From assembly GCA_015057425.1 (NCBI GenBank), contig SVEL01000012.1:1-64000 (forward strand): a stretch of 64,000 nt of DNA. The letters are read 5' to 3'. Position numbers and translations under genes: made by a program. The notes under the pieces were generated by a model. It saw only the letters and a program-made list of their open reading frames with translations. It was not told the origin of the DNA and searched no databases. Position 1 is the first letter of the stretch, and every line of letters starts with the position of its first letter. This DNA is from Lachnospiraceae bacterium (GTDB lineage Bacteria > Bacillota > Clostridia > Lachnospirales > Lachnospiraceae). Below, piece after piece: positions 1 to 9,558 of this stretch.

Positions 1-101
1 CTTATATTTCTTTACTTCAACTTTCGAAAATGGTGCACTAAATGGTGTACCTAGAGGTTTTTGAAAGCCCTCAAACCCGCATAAATACGGGATTTTTGCC
101 C

Positions 102-1586
102 TTACTGTTGACGCATCGTTGGGAACAAAAGTACATCTCTGATGGCAGCTGAGTCAGTTAAAAGCATTACCATTCTGTCGATACCAAAGCCGATACCACC
201 TGTTGGTGCCATACCGATTTCAAGGGCGTTAAGGAAGTCTTCATCTGTTGTGTTAGCTTCTTCGTCGCCGGCTGCAAGTGCAGCTTCCTGAGCTTTAAAT
301 CTTTCTCTCTGATCGATTGGGTCGTTAAGTTCTGAATAAGCATTTGCCATTTCCCATCCATTCATAAAGAATTCGAAACGTTCCACATATTCGGGATTTT
401 CAGGTTTCTTCTTTGTAAGTGGAGAAATCTCAATAGGATGATCCATTACAAATGTAGGCTGAATAAGGTGTTCTTCTACAAATTCTTCGAAGAAGAGATT
501 GAGAATATCGCCCTTCATATGACGTTCTTCGTACTCTACGTGATGTTCTTTTGCAACTGCTCTTGCTTCTTCAAGCGTCTTGATTTCATTCCAATCAACG
601 CCTGCATATTTCTTTACGGCGTCTACCATTGTAATTCTTTCAAACGGCTTACCAAGATCCATCTCGATACCGTTGTATGTTATCTGTGTAGTTCCGAGAA
701 CTTCCTGTGCAACTGTACGATACATATTTTCCGTAAGGTCCATCATACCGTGATAATCTGTGTATGCCTGATATAATTCCATAAGTGTAAATTCAGGATT
801 ATGTCTTGTATCAAGACCTTCGTTACGGAATACTCGTCCTATTTCATATACTCTTTCAAGTCCGCCTACGATAAGTCTCTTTAAGTATAATTCAAGCGAA
901 ATACGTAATTTCATATCTTCATCAAGAGCATTGAAATGTGTCTCAAAAGGACGGGCAGCAGCACCACCTGCATTAGCTACAAGCATAGGGGTTTCTACTT
1001 CCATAAATCCCTGTCCGTCAAGATATTTACGTATAGCTGATATAATCTTTGAACGCTTGATAAATGTATCCTTTACTTCTGCATTCATAATAAGGTCTAC
1101 ATATCTCTGTCTGTATCTGATATCTGTATTTGTAAGACCATGGAACTTTTCAGGGAGAATCTGAAGACTCTTTGAGAGAAGTGTTACTTCCGCTGCATGT
1201 ATTGAGATTTCTCCTGTCTTTGTCTTAAATACTTCACCTTTGATACCTACAATATCACCTATATCATACTTCTTAAAGTCAGCATATGATTCTTCTCCTA
1301 TACTGTCTCTTGCAACGTATGACTGGATATTGCCCTGAAGGTCCTGGATATTGCAAAATGAAGCCTTACCCATAACTCTCTTTGACATAATACGTCCTGC
1401 AAGGCTTACTTCCTTTCCTTCAAGCTCTTCAAAATTATTCTTAACTTCCATGCTATGATGTGTCACATCATACTTTGTAATCTGGAATGGATCCTTGCCT
1501 CTTGACTGTAAGTCTGCAAGCTTGTCTCTTCTTACCTGTAAAAGGGCACCGAGATCCTGTACATTTTCTTCTGCCATTAAATTCAC
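102..1586 (-). CDS. lysS: lysyl-tRNA synthetase (class II)
   Basis: Full-length ORF; class II aaRS motifs ([32 protein letters not shown]). Confidence 0.97.
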   Translation of the reverse strand: MNLMAEENVQDLGALLQVRRDKLADLQSRGKDPFQITKYDVTHHSMEVKNNFEELEGKEVSLAGRIMSKRVMGKASFCNIQDLQGNIQSYVARDSIGEESYADFKKYDIGDIVGIKGEVFKTKTGEISIHAAEVTLLSKSLQILPEKFHGLTNTDIRYRQRYVDLIMNAEVKDTFIKRSKIISAIRKYLDGQGFMEVETPMLVANAGGAAARPFETHFNALDEDMKLRISLELYLKRLIVGGLERVYEIGRVFRNEGLDTRHNPEFTLMELYQAYTDYHGMMDLTENMYRTVAQEVLGTTQITYNGIEMDLGKPFERITMVDAVKKYAGVDWNEIKTLEEARAVAKEHHVEYEERHMKGDILNLFFEEFVEEHLIQPTFVMDHPIEISPLTKKKPENPEYVERFEFFMNGWEMANAYSELNDPIDQRERFKAQEAALAAGDEEANTTDEDFLNALEIGMAPTGGIGFGIDRMVMLLTDSAAIRDVLLFPTMRQQ

Positions 1587-1607
1587 ATCCTATCTATAAT
1601 TTACAAA

Positions 1608-2093
1608 TTATTCGCTTACTCTTTGAATATCAGCGATTTTATATACAATTGTACCAACAGGAGCCTCTACATTTACTGTATCGCCGACTTTCTTACCCAT
1701 AAGCGCCATACCCATAGGTGATTCATTTGAAATTTTGCCCTGAAGACTGCTTGCTTCCGTAGAACCTACGATTCTTATATCAAAGCCTTTCTTTGCACCT
1801 TTTTCTTTCAATGTTACTTTACAGCCAACACTTACTTTCTTAAGGTCAACCTCATCTTCATCTACTACTTCAGCATTCTTAAGAATCTTTTCGATTTCTT
1901 CAATTCTTGCTTCAATATCTCTCTGCTCGTCTTTTGCAGCGTCATATTCTGCGTTTTCTGACAAGTCACCCTGTTCTCTTGCTTCTTTAATCTTATCAGC
2001 TACTTCTTTTCTTTTAACTACTTTGAGATCCTGTAACTCGTCCTCAAGCTTCTTAAGTCCTGAATAAGTAAGAATATTTTTCTTCTCTGCCAT
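1608..2093 (-). CDS. greA: transcription elongation factor GreA
   Basis: LTYSGLKKLEDELQDLK..., EAREQGDLSENAEYDAAKDEQ, adjacent to lysS. Confidence 0.97.
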   Translation of the reverse strand: MAEKKNILTYSGLKKLEDELQDLKVVKRKEVADKIKEAREQGDLSENAEYDAAKDEQRDIEARIEEIEKILKNAEVVDEDEVDLKKVSVGCKVTLKEKGAKKGFDIRIVGSTEASSLQGKISNESPMGMALMGKKVGDTVNVEAPVGTIVYKIADIQRVSE

Positions 2094-2179
2094 TTCAAAT
2101 TACTCCTTTGCTACACTTATTTTCTAACATTCAAGGTATTATATAATATTAATTTTGCATTGTCAACACTGCAAAACCT

Positions 2180-2821
2180 TTATTTCTCAACATTTTCCAT
2201 ATTAAATGCTTCTTCTTTAATAACTTCGTCTTCTTTAAATATAAGATTTGTCTTTGATGTATTCTGAAGCATCAGGGACAACCACAGTTTCATAAGAAGT
2301 GTAAGAATCATACATGAATAATTAAGCCAAATAGACAGTGCCGGAATCATTGAAAGTCCGTAAATCACTGCAAGTACAAGGCTTAGCTTTATATAAAGCA
2401 TTCTATCCTTTCTTAACTTGTCGGCTTTCTTTATCTCATGATTGTCTTTATACAGTCGTACGGTCATATTAAGTAAATCCGCAAAAACCATTGTCTCATA
2501 CAAAAATGTAAGTAATAACATGGCCGGTGAAAGCAAGTTCATAAATCCCGAAACATTTTCATATCCGAACAACAATCCCACTACGAATTGTATAACCGAT
2601 ACTATAACAAGCTTCACTGATGAAGATTTAAGGTTTTTAAAATACCTTGCACCACCTGCTTTATACATACTTCCTATGGCAACAGCTATCATTATTAATC
2701 CTATAAACGAAGGAATTATCTGCACACCGAATATCCATATGCTAACATTTATATGCAATGCGCTAAGTAATATTCCCCATTTTATCAAATTATATCCTTT
2801 TGAACTTTCGTTATCGTACAC
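2180..2821 (-). CDS. hypothetical multi-pass membrane protein
   Basis: Long ORF with several hydrophobic segments; no family recognised. Confidence 0.7.
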   Translation of the reverse strand: MYDNESSKGYNLIKWGILLSALHINVSIWIFGVQIIPSFIGLIMIAVAIGSMYKAGGARYFKNLKSSSVKLVIVSVIQFVVGLLFGYENVSGFMNLLSPAMLLLTFLYETMVFADLLNMTVRLYKDNHEIKKADKLRKDRMLYIKLSLVLAVIYGLSMIPALSIWLNYSCMILTLLMKLWLSLMLQNTSKTNLIFKEDEVIKEEAFNMENVEK

Positions 2822-2868
2822 CTTTAATTCTCCTATCTGAATCAGTTTTTCTTAATTTATAACTTTTA

Positions 2869-3849
2869 TCACAATCCCTTGATTAACTCACACAGTTCTT
2901 CATAACTTTCCACGTAATTAACGCTGTTACGTAAGGCAGCTGCATTTTTTACTCCGCCGATGTACCAGGCAACGTGCTTACGCATTTCCCTTATTCCCGT
3001 ATACTCTCCTTTATACTTTATGATTTCTGCTGCATGTCTCATAATCATATCTTTAACTTCTTCCATGTCAGGTCTTGCAAGTTCTTCCCCTGTTTCAAGG
3101 TAATGTCGCACTTCTCTGAACACCCACGGATTGCCTCTGGCAGCCCTTCCTATCATAATTCCGTCGCATCCTGTTTCTTCTATCATCCTTTTTGCATCAG
3201 GACCGCTCTTTATGTCTCCATTGCCTATAACAGGCACTTTTACGGAATTTTTAACGTCTTTTATGATTTCCCAGTCTGCAACACCGGAATAATAATCTTC
3301 CCTTGTTCTTCCATGAACGGCTATCATACTGCAACCGCCGGTTTCTGCTGCCTTCGCTATCTCTACAGCATTAGGTTCGTCCTTATGGAAACCTTTTCTT
3401 ATTTTTACCGTTACAGGCTTTTTCACCTTAGATGTCATAGTTGCAACTATCTTTTCTACAAGAGCCGGGTCCTTCATAAGTGCTGAGCCCTCACCGTTAT
3501 TTACAATCTTAGGCACCGGGCATCCCATATTTATATCTATAAAATCGTAGGGACCGTCTTCGAGCCTTGCCGCAATTTCTGCCATGATATCTGCATCGGA
3601 GCCAAAAAGCTGTACTCCTACCGGCTTTTCTTCTTCAGCCACGGTAAGAAGTTCTTTTGTGTTCTTATTGTTATAAAGAATTGCTTTTGCGCTGACCATT
3701 TCCGTATACATAAGACCACAGCCCATTTCCTTGCATAAAAGTCTAAAAGGCAGGTCTGTTACACCTGCCATAGGGCCTAATGCCAATGCACAATCGATAT
3801 TTAAATTGTTATGATTTATTTTTAATGACATCTTCTTATCCCGTTTCAA
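2869..3849 (-). CDS. dusB: tRNA-dihydrouridine synthase (DusB-like)
   Basis: ALGPMAGVTDLPFRLLCKEMG, DINMGCPVPKIVNNGEGSALM, VHGRTREDYYSG, IGNGDI motifs. Confidence 0.95.
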   Translation of the reverse strand: MKRDKKMSLKINHNNLNIDCALALGPMAGVTDLPFRLLCKEMGCGLMYTEMVSAKAILYNNKNTKELLTVAEEEKPVGVQLFGSDADIMAEIAARLEDGPYDFIDINMGCPVPKIVNNGEGSALMKDPALVEKIVATMTSKVKKPVTVKIRKGFHKDEPNAVEIAKAAETGGCSMIAVHGRTREDYYSGVADWEIIKDVKNSVKVPVIGNGDIKSGPDAKRMIEETGCDGIMIGRAARGNPWVFREVRHYLETGEELARPDMEEVKDMIMRHAAEIIKYKGEYTGIREMRKHVAWYIGGVKNAAALRNSVNYVESYEELCELIKGL

Positions 3850-3872
3850 AATATAACTTATGCCGACATATA

Positions 3873-4199
3873 CTATTCTTCTTTACCGAGAATAACCGTA
3901 CGGTAAAAGAGCTCAAGCGCTGACAAAAGTTCCTGTTTTTCTCTCTGGTACTGTTTTATCTTAAGTCCGCATCCTATTTCATCAAACAGAATGTCCTCTT
4001 CATCACACACTACCTTAAATTCAAGATTACCTTCTTCGTCATACTCGAGGGTAATTATTCCGCCAATGTCTTCCGTAAAAAGAACGCACATAATCTTAAG
4101 TTCATCCTTTATACTGTCCGGAAGCACGGAAAAACGCTCATTAAAATAATATTTCTGTTCATATGCGTTTGCACCGCACAATACCAAATCTTCGTTCAT
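3873..4199 (-). CDS. uncharacterised small acidic protein
   Basis: Clean 108-aa ORF in the dusB-argF interval, collinear with neighbours. Confidence 0.7.
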   Translation of the reverse strand: MNEDLVLCGANAYEQKYYFNERFSVLPDSIKDELKIMCVLFTEDIGGIITLEYDEEGNLEFKVVCDEEDILFDEIGCGLKIKQYQREKQELLSALELFYRTVILGKEE

Positions 4200-4223
4200 A
4201 TCTTCTCCACTAATACAGATATT

Positions 4224-4505
4224 TTATAAAATAACCATTGTTGTGAATATGGTAACAAGCACCATTATCACTGACGCCGTAAACAAAAGTATTGCTCTTA
4301 AGGTTTCACTGCTTGCCGCCTGTTTAATTCCGGAAAGAAGATTTATAAGTGCTTCAATTCCAAAAATAACCGAAAATAATATTTTGTTTTCTGCGCTTGT
4401 GGCTATAAGCACAACTACAAGAGCAATCATAACTACAGCCAAAATTATATTCATTATATCTATGGACTGACCAAGCTGTCTTACACTTCTGCGGCTTCTT
4501 CTCAT
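4224..4505 (-). CDS. uncharacterised small membrane protein
   Basis: 93 aa with three hydrophobic stretches; collinear. Confidence 0.7.
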   Translation of the reverse strand: MRRSRRSVRQLGQSIDIMNIILAVVMIALVVVLIATSAENKILFSVIFGIEALINLLSGIKQAASSETLRAILLFTASVIMVLVTIFTTMVIL

Positions 4506-4520
4506 ATCTTCACCTGTTCC

Positions 4521-5459
4521 TTAATTTTTACCTAATGTTGCTACCATAACTGCTTTTATTGTATGCATACGGTTTTCTGCTTCATCAAAGATAACTTTAC
4601 TGTTAGCTTCAAATATATCTTCTGTCACTTCATTACCCTTTACTGCCGGGAGACAATGCATAAAGATTGTTGAAGCCTTACCTGTCTTACTCATAAGTTC
4701 TTTATTAACCTGATATGGTCTGAGTAACGCTACTCTTTCTGACGCTTTATTTTCTTCACCCATTGAACACCAAACGTCTGTATAGATTACATCTGCATCC
4801 TTAACTGCTTCAACATCTTCTGTTACTTCTATTGTGCAGCCTGATTCCTTTGCAAATACATTACATGTTTCAACCAATTCATTTGAAGGCCAGAGTACCT
4901 TTGGTGCAATAATAACAAAATCAAGTCCCATTTTACTGCAACCAATCATAAGGCTGTTTGCCATATTGTTTCTTCCGTCGCCTATGTACACAAACTTAAT
5001 TCCTTCAAGATGTCCAAACTGTTCTTTTACAGTAAGAAGGTCTGCAAGTATCTGTGTAGGGTGATAAGAATCTGTAAGTCCGTTCCATACAGGAACACCG
5101 CTATACTGAGCAAGCTTTTCAACCTTTTCATGTTCAAAGCCTCTGAACTCAATACCGTCAAACATTCTACCCAATACTCTTGCTGTATCTTCGATACTTT
5201 CCTTGTGTCCGAGCTGAATATCATCTCTACTTAAATATTCCGGATGAGCACCCTCATCTATACAACCTATAGTAAATGAACATCTTGTTCTTGTAGACGG
5301 TTTTTCAAAAATAAGTGCTATATTCTTTCCTTTGAGGCTCGTACCCATTATACCTGCCTTTTTCTTAGCCTTAAGTTCTGCAGCAAGATCAAGGAAATAT
5401 CCTATCTCTTCCTTAGTAAAATCTTTTAATGTTAAAAAACTTCTTCCATGTAAATTCAT
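4521..5459 (-). CDS. argF: ornithine carbamoyltransferase
   Basis: [37 protein letters not shown] motifs. Confidence 0.96.
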   Translation of the reverse strand: MNLHGRSFLTLKDFTKEEIGYFLDLAAELKAKKKAGIMGTSLKGKNIALIFEKPSTRTRCSFTIGCIDEGAHPEYLSRDDIQLGHKESIEDTARVLGRMFDGIEFRGFEHEKVEKLAQYSGVPVWNGLTDSYHPTQILADLLTVKEQFGHLEGIKFVYIGDGRNNMANSLMIGCSKMGLDFVIIAPKVLWPSNELVETCNVFAKESGCTIEVTEDVEAVKDADVIYTDVWCSMGEENKASERVALLRPYQVNKELMSKTGKASTIFMHCLPAVKGNEVTEDIFEANSKVIFDEAENRMHTIKAVMVATLGKN

Positions 5460-5580
5460 ACCTATTCTCCAATCTATATATAAAAATTATTATGTACATA
5501 TACAATATGCTATAAATAATACCTTAGTTTTGGTTTTTTTTCAAGAAATTTTATAAGTTTCTAGTATGTATTTCATAATA

Positions 5581-5617
5581 AAAAATTTAGAGAGCAATGT
5601 TTTTTCCATCACTCTCT
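5581..5617 (-). terminator. Rho-independent terminator downstream of the SleB-like gene
   Basis: Minus strand AGAGAG-loop-CTCTCT followed by AAATTTTT. Confidence 0.6.
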
Positions 5618-5635
5618 TTGTAATCTTTTATTATA

Positions 5636-6892
5636 CTATTTTCTTCTATAGAATACCTGGTTACCGATAATGGTATACTCAGCATATTTCTTAAACTTTG
5701 CTATATAAAGTGTACAGAAGTTAGCATAACGCGGAACATTGTTTACACCTGATAAAGCTTCCTTAGCAGCCTTTATACAGTCTGCATTCGGGCCTGTTCT
5801 GATTGCCCAGCTAAGTGTACCGCTGTTAACTACTGAAAACTGATACGGTGCATATATAACATCTTTGATTGTGTCACCGTAAGCACCGCCATTTAGTCTG
5901 TTAAGAACTACATTGGCAACTGCCAACTTACCTTCGTACGGCTCTCCACGGGCTTCCGCATGTACAAGACACGCGAGAAGATATGCTTCTTCCTCAGTTA
6001 CCTTATATGGTGAAGTCTGAATTACTTCTACAAACTTACTGTTTTCAATTGCTTCTTTAATAGCTTTTTCTTCAGCTTCTTTTTTCTTTCTTGCCGCTTC
6101 CTCTGCCGCAAGTCTCTTGGCTTCTTCTTCGGCTTTCCATGCCGCTTCTTCTTCAAGAGTCATAGCATTGTCAAGTATATAGTAGAAATCTAAGTATTTG
6201 TTGTAAATATATCCTGTATACTTTCCATACTTAACCTTAGCCCATCCGTCTCCGTTATCCATATCTATAACAGATACTTTGGCATGTTCGTTAAGAACAC
6301 AAAGTACATCTTTCTTGGTACTTGGTCCCTTTCTCAATCTGAGTATATTTACTGTTGCATACGCATATACATCTGCAACTTCCCATGCCTTCTCATCGGC
6401 TGCTTCATCAAAAAGAACAAGTTTGTTCCATACATATCCGGTAACGTTGCCGGATGTTATAAGCGACCACTCTTCTCCTCTTTCAAGAACAAGACCGCCT
6501 GAGCCAACATATAATTTTCCTACCAATTCCGAATCAGAGTTTGGCTCTGCTCTTACGTTCATAAACTCCTTAACATTAGCAACGAACATATCCGGTTTAG
6601 GTTCCTCTGTAGTAGGTTCTTCCGTTGTAGGCTCTTCTGTAGTAGGCTCCTCTGTAGTGGCTTTTTCATCATCATTCTCAGCCATAAGATTATCACCTGT
6701 TATACTTTCAAGCTCTCCTACGTAATTTTCTTCATTCTTGTCACTGGCAGATATTTCACTGTCAACCTTCTTGTGGTCTTCCTTGTTATCACTGTTTCCG
6801 CTTATTACTAAAGCCATCACCATACCACACAACAATGCTATTGGAGCAACTGTGGTTGCAATCCTGATAAGCTTTCCTTTATTGAACTTCAT
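5636..6892 (-). CDS. cell-wall hydrolase (SleB-like hydrolase domain) with SH3b repeats and (TTEEP)n linker
   Basis: N-terminal TM; TTEEPTTEEPTTEEPTTEEP linker; SH3-like repeats; C-terminal LACLVHAEARGEPYEGKLAVANVVLNRL...GAYGDTIKDVIYAPYQFS. Start moved to ATG at 6892 (RBS-like GAGAGG upstream) from the ORF-track start 6934. Confidence 0.9.
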   Translation of the reverse strand: MKFNKGKLIRIATTVAPIALLCGMVMALVISGNSDNKEDHKKVDSEISASDKNEENYVGELESITGDNLMAENDDEKATTEEPTTEEPTTEEPTTEEPKPDMFVANVKEFMNVRAEPNSDSELVGKLYVGSGGLVLERGEEWSLITSGNVTGYVWNKLVLFDEAADEKAWEVADVYAYATVNILRLRKGPSTKKDVLCVLNEHAKVSVIDMDNGDGWAKVKYGKYTGYIYNKYLDFYYILDNAMTLEEEAAWKAEEEAKRLAAEEAARKKKEAEEKAIKEAIENSKFVEVIQTSPYKVTEEEAYLLACLVHAEARGEPYEGKLAVANVVLNRLNGGAYGDTIKDVIYAPYQFSVVNSGTLSWAIRTGPNADCIKAAKEALSGVNNVPRYANFCTLYIAKFKKYAEYTIIGNQVFYRRK

Positions 6893-7189
6893 GATACCTC
6901 TCTTCCAAACAATTTGGTTCATACTACAAAACAAATTACTTACATAAGTATTTTGCTCAAATTGTTACAAATTTATTAAATTTTGTTACGAAAGACATAT
7001 TAACAGAATTATACTTTTTTGTCAACCCGGCCTTTTGTACTTATTTTTAGCTATTTTAAACAAAAATTTTCATCGAACTAAAAAATTTTTAGTTTTTCTA
7101 CATATGGAATTTTTTATTCATAAATTATATTATATTGTGGTAGACAAAGCAGTACAAACAGTATTCTGCTTCATATAAGGAGGATTATT

Positions 7190-7405
7190 ATGGCAACTAA
7201 AAAGGCTGAAGTTATATTACAGTTTGCAGGCAACCAGTACCCATGCGATGAAATCGCAGATAAGGTAAAGGATGCATGGAAGAACCAGTTTAATAAGAAA
7301 CTTAAGGATTTCGTAAATGTTCAGATTTATGTAAAACCTGAAGATAACAAGGCTTACTTCGTAGTAGACGGCGATTCAAACGCAGATTATTTCGTAGAGT
7401 TATAA
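7190..7405 (+). CDS. small conserved protein (DUF6465-like, from memory)
   Basis: 71 aa MATKKAEVILQFAGNQYPCDEIADKVKDAW..., preceded by AGGAGG RBS. Confidence 0.8.
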   Translation: MATKKAEVILQFAGNQYPCDEIADKVKDAWKNQFNKKLKDFVNVQIYVKPEDNKAYFVVDGDSNADYFVEL

Positions 7406-7412
7406 TTAAAAT

Positions 7413-7656
7413 AAAAGGATTTTGCAAGGCTGTGACAAATTTTCTTACATACAGATTTACGATTATCACTTGAAGTGCTTTGGAGCCGCCGGTACTTAGG
7501 TGGTTGGATATGTGTCAAAGGACAACTTGTTGTCATTTTGAACATATTCAAGCAGCTTATGTACCGTTGCGTGCGGAGAGCAGTGCAAACGTGCTGAAAG
7601 TGATATCGCTAAATCTGTATATGAGAAAACGTCAGCTTTGCAAAATCCTTTTTTTT
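7413..7656 (+). ncRNA. candidate structured noncoding RNA of unknown class (long closing stem plus three internal hairpins)
   Basis: Arms 7413-7470 and 7599-7656 are near-complementary (aaaaggattttgcaaggctg... / ...cagctttgcaaaatcctttttttt); internal hairpins about 7484-7505, 7508-7547 and 7552-7596; ends in an 8-T run; no convincing ORF. Strand inferred from the T-tract. Confidence 0.6.
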
Positions 7657-8473
7657 ATCTTCTGCTTCGAGCCTCATACATAAGTATGGCCGCAGCCACT
7701 GCCGCATTTAACGACTCTACTTTTCCACTCATAGGTATTCTTATAAGATTGTCTGCAGTTTCTGCAATCTCATCACTGATACCATTTGCTTCATTGCCTA
7801 TGACAATCCCGACATTTCCGCAAAAATCCGGATGCCTGTCATAATCCGTACCATTAAGATGACCGGCAAATATCTTAAAACCGTTTCCTTTTAACATATC
7901 TATATCTTCTTTAAGATTTTCACTTATAACAATAGGCACTCTGAATATGGAACCCATAGTTGAACGTGTAACCTTTGGATTATATATGTCCACACATTCT
8001 TTATTCATAAGAACAGCCGATACTCCTGCACCTTCCGCTGTCCTTATTATCGTTCCCATATTACCCGGGTCTCTTAAGCTGTCAAGTATGAGAACTGTCT
8101 TGTCTCCATTCTCATTTAATACAGAAGAAATCCGTTCATCTCTCATCTCTACAACAGCAATTACCCCTTGGGGCGTAACCGTATCTGATACGCTTTTAAA
8201 AATATTTGATGCAACCTCAACACATATTTCTTCGTATTTTTTACCTGTTGTTTTAAGTTTTTCTTTAATTTTTCCTATCAGAACTTTATCAGCTGACACA
8301 TCCTCGGATATATATACCTGCCTGATTCTGTCTGCAGGTATTTCCATAAATATCTTTATACCTTCAACTACAAAAAGCTTCTGTTTTTTTCTTGCAGAAG
8401 CTTTTGTCTGAAGCTGAGTCAAGTTCTTAATCTGACTGTTTGATGTTGAACTTATCATCGGCTTTATCTCCAA
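7655..8473 (-). CDS. TrmH/SpoU family RNA 2'-O-methyltransferase
   Basis: LILDSLRDPGNMGTIIRTAEGAG, NPKVTRSTMGSIFRVP, IVIGNEANGIS, ESLNAAVAAAILMYE. ATG at 8458 has a better-placed RBS. Confidence 0.95.
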   Translation of the reverse strand: MEIKPMISSTSNSQIKNLTQLQTKASARKKQKLFVVEGIKIFMEIPADRIRQVYISEDVSADKVLIGKIKEKLKTTGKKYEEICVEVASNIFKSVSDTVTPQGVIAVVEMRDERISSVLNENGDKTVLILDSLRDPGNMGTIIRTAEGAGVSAVLMNKECVDIYNPKVTRSTMGSIFRVPIVISENLKEDIDMLKGNGFKIFAGHLNGTDYDRHPDFCGNVGIVIGNEANGISDEIAETADNLIRIPMSGKVESLNAAVAAAILMYEARSRR

Positions 8474-8480
8474 TTTACAA

Positions 8481-9455
8481 TTAATTTGATAACAATACGC
8501 TTACATCATACTGATAATCATCGATATCTTTCTTCATAGCAAGTGCTTCGTCGATATCATAATCTACATATTCTCCGTTCTTATAAGCAACTACACGGCT
8601 GCTCTTTCCTGCACAAAGAATATCTACTGCATATGCACCCATAATTGATGCATACATTCTGTCTTTACATGTAGGTGAACCACCACGCTGCATATGACCT
8701 AAGATTGTAGCACGTGTTTCTACACCTGTAGCTGCTTCAATTCTTCTCGCCATACTTGCTGAATGTCCGATACCCTCAGCATTTACAATAATATGGTGTG
8801 TCTTACCTTTCTTTCTCATTTCAATGATACGGTTAATAATCTTCTGTTCATCATGGTCATATCTTTCAGGAAGAAGAATATCCTCTGCACCATTGGCAAT
8901 ACCACACCATAATGCAATATATCCTGCTCTTCTACCCATAACTTCGATAATACTGCATCTTTCATGTGATGTAGATGTATCACGAACCTTATCAATAGCT
9001 TCCATAGCTGTATTTACAGCTGTATCGAAACCGATTGTATACTCTGTACATGCAATATCAAGGTCGATTGTACCCGGAATTGCGATTGTATTGATTCCTA
9101 AATGTGCAAGCTTCTGTGCACCCATAAATGAACCGTCACCACCGATTACTACAAGACCGTCGATGCCATGCTTTCTACAAATTTCAGCACCAAGCTTCTG
9201 TCCTTCAGCTGTCTTAAATTCATCACAACGGGCTGTGTACAATACTGTACCACCCTTCTGGATTATATCTGCAACACTTCTTGCATTCATATCTATGATT
9301 TCTTCATCAAGAAGACCTCTATAGCCTTTTTTAATACCTTTTACTTTCTTTCCATGCTGAAGAGCTGTTCTAACTACGGCTCTTATGGCAGCATTCATAC
9401 CCGGAGCATCTCCGCCACTTGTTAATACGCCAATTGTATTTATTTCTTTTGACAT
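8481..9455 (-). CDS. pfkA: ATP-dependent 6-phosphofructokinase
   Basis: GVLTSGGDAPGMNAAIRAVVR, GGDGSFMGA, IPGTIDLDI, LGHMQRGGSPT. Start set at MSKEINTIG (9455), which removes the ORF-track overlap with dnaE. Confidence 0.96.
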   Translation of the reverse strand: MSKEINTIGVLTSGGDAPGMNAAIRAVVRTALQHGKKVKGIKKGYRGLLDEEIIDMNARSVADIIQKGGTVLYTARCDEFKTAEGQKLGAEICRKHGIDGLVVIGGDGSFMGAQKLAHLGINTIAIPGTIDLDIACTEYTIGFDTAVNTAMEAIDKVRDTSTSHERCSIIEVMGRRAGYIALWCGIANGAEDILLPERYDHDEQKIINRIIEMRKKGKTHHIIVNAEGIGHSASMARRIEAATGVETRATILGHMQRGGSPTCKDRMYASIMGAYAVDILCAGKSSRVVAYKNGEYVDYDIDEALAMKKDIDDYQYDVSVLLSN

Positions 9456-9558
9456 TTTCTCTACACATCCTTCCCTGCCGAAGCAAGTATTTACATTTTT
9501 TGTTATTTTCAACCGATTTCTGCTATTATAATCCATTTTTTTGTTGTTTTCAATATTT

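Noticed and set aside
1-100. Tandem aatggtgcac/aatggtgtac motif and short frame ...FRKWCTKWCT* near the lysS 3' end, resembling an integration-site scar or integrase remnant
   Set aside because: Only 100 bp is visible; no integrase ORF or att duplication can be shown in this window.
7480-7683. 67-aa plus-strand ORF
   Set aside because: Lies across the structured RNA candidate and trmH end, no RBS and no protein-like family features.
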